Below, one piece after another: positions 4,213 to 6,664 of a DNA stretch of 6,664 nucleotides. The stretch comes from Clostridia bacterium. Its GTDB lineage: Bacteria; Bacillota; Clostridia; Oscillospirales; Acutalibacteraceae. Both the position numbers and the translations under genes were made by a program. The DNA lies in assembly GCA_017549905.1 (NCBI GenBank), contig JAFYNC010000109.1:1-6664 (forward strand), in the 5' to 3' direction. Under the pieces are notes generated by a model that did no database searches, was not told the DNA's origin, and saw only the letters and a list, made by a program, of their open reading frames with translations. Numbering within the stretch: position 1 is the first letter of the stretch; every line of letters starts with the position of its first letter.

Positions 4213-5100
4213 TTATTTTCTTTTTTTAGCTTCCCAAGGCTTTAAGTCTTTCATTTCTCGGAATAATTCGATATATGACTCATATCTTGTTTGCTCGATT
4301 TCACCGTTTTGGACAGCTCCTATAACTGCGCAACCGTTTTCAGATGTATGTGTGCAGGTTGAAAATTTACAACCATTTAAATAATCTTCAAAATCAGCAA
4401 AGAGGAAGGGCAGTTTTTCTTTGAGCTCGAAATCTCTATAATCAAGTTCTAAAGAAGAAAAACCCGGTGTATCTGCAATAAATGAGTCTTCGGTCAACTT
4501 ATAAAGCTCAGTATGTCGGGTGGTATGTCTACCTCTGCCAAGCTTATCGCTTACCTCACCTGTGGCTATCTTGGAATTACCAAATATATTATTAAGAATA
4601 CTTGACTTTCCCACACCCGAATTTCCTGTAAAAGCTGAAATGCAACTTTTCATTTCGTCTTTAAGCTCGTCAATACCTATGCCTTCTTCTGCAGAAACAA
4701 TATATGTTTTAAAGCCCGCCTTATCATAAATGCTTTTAAATTCACTGAAATCTCCCATATCGCACTTATTAAAAACTATAATCGGCTTAATATTGTTATA
4801 CTCAGCTATTACGGTCATTTTATCTATAAGAAATGTATTTGGCTTTGGCGAAGAAAAAGAAGACACAATAAAAAGCTTATCAATATTTGCCACAGGCGGT
4901 CTTATAAGACTGTTTTTACGAGGTAAAATTTCATCTATAATACCTGTGGTTTCACTTGTTTTTTCGAATTTAACACTGTCGCCAACCAAAGGGGAAACTC
5001 CGCTTTTGCGAAAGCTTCCCCTTGCCTTACATTCATAAGTTTCATCACCCGACGAAACGTAATAAAAGCCCGACAGTGCCTTTATTATAATACCTGTCAT
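4213..5100 (-). CDS. rsgA: Ribosome small-subunit-dependent GTPase A
   Basis: A 295-aa circularly permuted GTPase that acts late in 30S subunit maturation, with GTP hydrolysis stimulated by the small subunit. Residues 1-65 form the OB-fold that contacts 16S rRNA (PLVGDSVKF at 37-45). The G motifs come in permuted order: G4 NKCD 111-114, G5 SAEEG 136-140, G1 P-loop GNSGVGKSS 159-167, switch I GRGRHTTRHTEL 188-199, G3 DTPGF 210-214. The C-terminal zinc knuckle is intact (Cys244, Cys249, His251, Cys257). The length is normal. The start ATG follows the prkC stop by 2 nt (TAAATATG) and has no strong Shine-Dalgarno site, which points to translational coupling. In Bacillus the orthologue, also called cpgA/yloQ, lies next to prkC and is a PrkC phosphorylation target, so the pairing makes functional sense. 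Confidence 0.96.
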   Translation of the reverse strand: MTGIIIKALSGFYYVSSGDETYECKARGSFRKSGVSPLVGDSVKFEKTSETTGIIDEILPRKNSLIRPPVANIDKLFIVSSFSSPKPNTFLIDKMTVIAEYNNIKPIIVFNKCDMGDFSEFKSIYDKAGFKTYIVSAEEGIGIDELKDEMKSCISAFTGNSGVGKSSILNNIFGNSKIATGEVSDKLGRGRHTTRHTELYKLTEDSFIADTPGFSSLELDYRDFELKEKLPFLFADFEDYLNGCKFSTCTHTSENGCAVIGAVQNGEIEQTRYESYIELFREMKDLKPWEAKKRK

Positions 5101-5102
5101 AT

Positions 5103-6664
5103 TTAGTCTAAATCCGAACTTGTTGAAGAACTGTTTGAACTAACTGTGCTTGAGTCAGAAGATGTGTTGGCCTTTCTTTTCGGATAGTTCTTACTGTAAT
5201 TTCCTATCTTAACCCTACCAGCCTTAACATCAACATTAACCTCGCACAAAGAATATTCTTCCTTGCCGTCACTCGAAATTTTAACTGTAAGCTTAAGTGT
5301 TGTGCTTGTGGTACTAAGGTCACCAAAGGTATAATCGGTGATTTCCTTAGAATTTATCTTTTCACCCTCTTTGAACATTTTACCGCTCTGCCAAAGTGAA
5401 ATATAATAGCTTTCGCTTTCGAAGTCTGCGGGTAAATCTTCAAGCACGATATTGAACTTATAGCCCTTGCACACCTCAATTTTAACTGTTGTGCCCTCAG
5501 GTACCTCATCAGAAGAGTTTTGAGGTTCTTGATTTACCACATAGCCTGTAGGATAGAATTTATCATCTAAAGATATATCAACCTCTTCAATTTGGGGTAC
5601 TAATCCCTTATCTTTAAGATTTTTTTCAGCCGCTTCTTTAGTCATACCTACAACATCGGGAACTTTGACATTCTTAGTGGGCTTACCTGTGCTAACATAA
5701 ACGGTGATTTCTGCGCCCTCCGGCACAGTTTCTGTGCGCTGAGGGTCTGTTTTTATAACAAGTCCTGCCTCAACATCTTCATCAGCCATTTCTGTAACAA
5801 CTGTTTTAAATCCTGCAGATTTAAGTTCTGATATAGCGGCTGACTCAGACTTTCCTATTACATCAGGCACCTTTTTAGTAACAGGTCCCATACTTATATA
5901 AAGGGTGATTTTAGCATCCTTTTTAAGCTTTTTGCCTGCCGTTTCAGACTGTTCAAACACTACATACTGCGGATATTCAGCATTTTCATCCCACTCTTCT
6001 TCGAAATCAAAGTTTGTGAGATATTCTTCATTAGACTTAATATCCTGAATAGTTTGACCTATAAACTTAGGACATACTATTTCTTCACCTGTGCTTGAAA
6101 ATAGCCTTGGAATAAAGATAATTGCTAAAACAACGAGGGCTACAATAAGTGTTGCCGAAATTCCTAAAAGAATTGGAATTATATTGCTTTTTGCCTTTTC
6201 TTCTTCGTCATCATACTGCTCTGTTTCAATTTGTGGTTCATTTATAGTGCCCACAAATCTCGTGGGAGCGTTATCAACAAAATATGAATAATCAAAGGTT
6301 TTAGCAGGGTCTTTTCTGAATTGCACTAAATCGCAAAGCATTTCAGCAGAGGACTGATAACGTCTTTCAGGGGTCTTTTGCATAGCGTGCATAGTAATCT
6401 GTTCAAGACCCAAAGGAATTGAGCCATTAATTTCGGTAGGAAGTTGTGGATCGCGCTGAAGTTGCATTAAAGCAACCGATACTGCGCTGTCTGCCTGAAA
6501 AGGAAGTTTGCCTGTAAGCATTTCATAAAGCATAACACCAACAGAATAAACATCTGCCTTTTCATCGGTTTTTTCGCCTCTTGCCTGTTCAGGACTGATA
6601 TACTGAACAGAGCCTATGGCTTTATCGGTTATTGTTCTTTGGTCACTACGTGCAAAACGTGCGA
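5103..6664 (-). CDS. prkC: PASTA-domain Ser/Thr protein kinase, 3' part
   Basis: 519 codons plus a stop are visible; the frame is open at the right edge, so the kinase N-lobe, catalytic loop and DFG are outside. Numbering from the first full visible codon: activation-loop end GSVQYISPEQARG 17-29, helix-F region DVYSVGVMLYEMLTGKLPF 37-55, the C-lobe to about 114, an acidic juxtamembrane linker, and one transmembrane helix at about 161-185. Three extracellular PASTA repeats follow (about 194-259, 260-327, 329-401; VPDVIGKS and VPDVVGMT mark the second and third). After these come a roughly 98-residue beta-rich region (402-499) and a Ser/Thr-rich tail ending SSDLD. PASTA domains bind muropeptides and beta-lactams; in Bacillus PrkC signals cell-wall state and germination. 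ATG at 6533 is internal, not the start. Coupled to rsgA downstream. A PP2C phosphatase gene (prpC) is expected upstream, beyond the window. Confidence 0.95.
   Translation of the reverse strand, partial: ARFARSDQRTITDKAIGSVQYISPEQARGEKTDEKADVYSVGVMLYEMLTGKLPFQADSAVSVALMQLQRDPQLPTEINGSIPLGLEQITMHAMQKTPERRYQSSAEMLCDLVQFRKDPAKTFDYSYFVDNAPTRFVGTINEPQIETEQYDDEEEKAKSNIIPILLGISATLIVALVVLAIIFIPRLFSSTGEEIVCPKFIGQTIQDIKSNEEYLTNFDFEEEWDENAEYPQYVVFEQSETAGKKLKKDAKITLYISMGPVTKKVPDVIGKSESAAISELKSAGFKTVVTEMADEDVEAGLVIKTDPQRTETVPEGAEITVYVSTGKPTKNVKVPDVVGMTKEAAEKNLKDKGLVPQIEEVDISLDDKFYPTGYVVNQEPQNSSDEVPEGTTVKIEVCKGYKFNIVLEDLPADFESESYYISLWQSGKMFKEGEKINSKEITDYTFGDLSTTSTTLKLTVKISSDGKEEYSLCEVNVDVKAGRVKIGNYSKNYPKRKANTSSDSSTVSSNSSSTSSDLD

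Noticed and set aside
4520..5038. Two adjoining plus-strand frames within rsgA
   Set aside because: They lie opposite the conserved GTPase motifs of rsgA and have no family resemblance or good Shine-Dalgarno site.
6531..6533. Kinase gene starting at the ATG at 6533
   Set aside because: The frame continues upstream through conserved kinase sequence (GSVQYISPEQARG) to the window edge, so this Met is internal.

Overview
The window looks like chromosomal DNA of a low-GC, spore-forming anaerobe of the Clostridia, probably of the Ruminococcaceae/Oscillospiraceae type. The grounds are AT-rich DNA with strong Shine-Dalgarno sites, a short class II fructose-bisphosphate aldolase of the clostridial kind, a tRNA gene with encoded CCA, a PASTA-domain Ser/Thr kinase, and a SpoVM-like spore-coat anchor peptide. 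The lineage is inferred from gene content and was not tested by any search.

Left part (1-2341): a partial minus-strand gene with a transthyretin/carboxypeptidase-regulatory-like beta domain is transcribed away from a stand-alone E2/CAT-like acyltransferase whose HxxxDG active-site motif is altered. Fructose-bisphosphate aldolase (fba) follows with its own promoter and a strong terminator.

Middle (2342-2979) has no protein gene. It holds a perfect-consensus promoter (TTGACA, 17 nt, TATAAT), a degenerate copy of the 5' half of tRNA-Pro fused to a roughly 110-nt GC-rich structured stretch, then an intact tRNA-Pro(UGG) and its terminator. A nested AT-rich palindrome and two related small hairpins come next. 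The half-tRNA plus GC-rich island is the most unusual object here.

Right part (2980-6664): a 55-aa Cys-containing small protein is followed by a DUF421 (YetF-like) membrane protein on the plus strand. These converge, across a shared hairpin terminator, on a minus-strand cluster. Read in its own direction the cluster is prkC (3' part), rsgA, a 49-aa membrane peptide, and a 27-aa SpoVM. The order matches the Bacillus prkC-rsgA(cpgA)-rpe-thiN-spoVM neighbourhood as I know it, except that rpe and thiN are absent and a small membrane peptide occupies their place. The cluster joins cell-wall sensing and signalling (PrkC), 30S ribosome maturation (RsgA) and spore-coat assembly (SpoVM).
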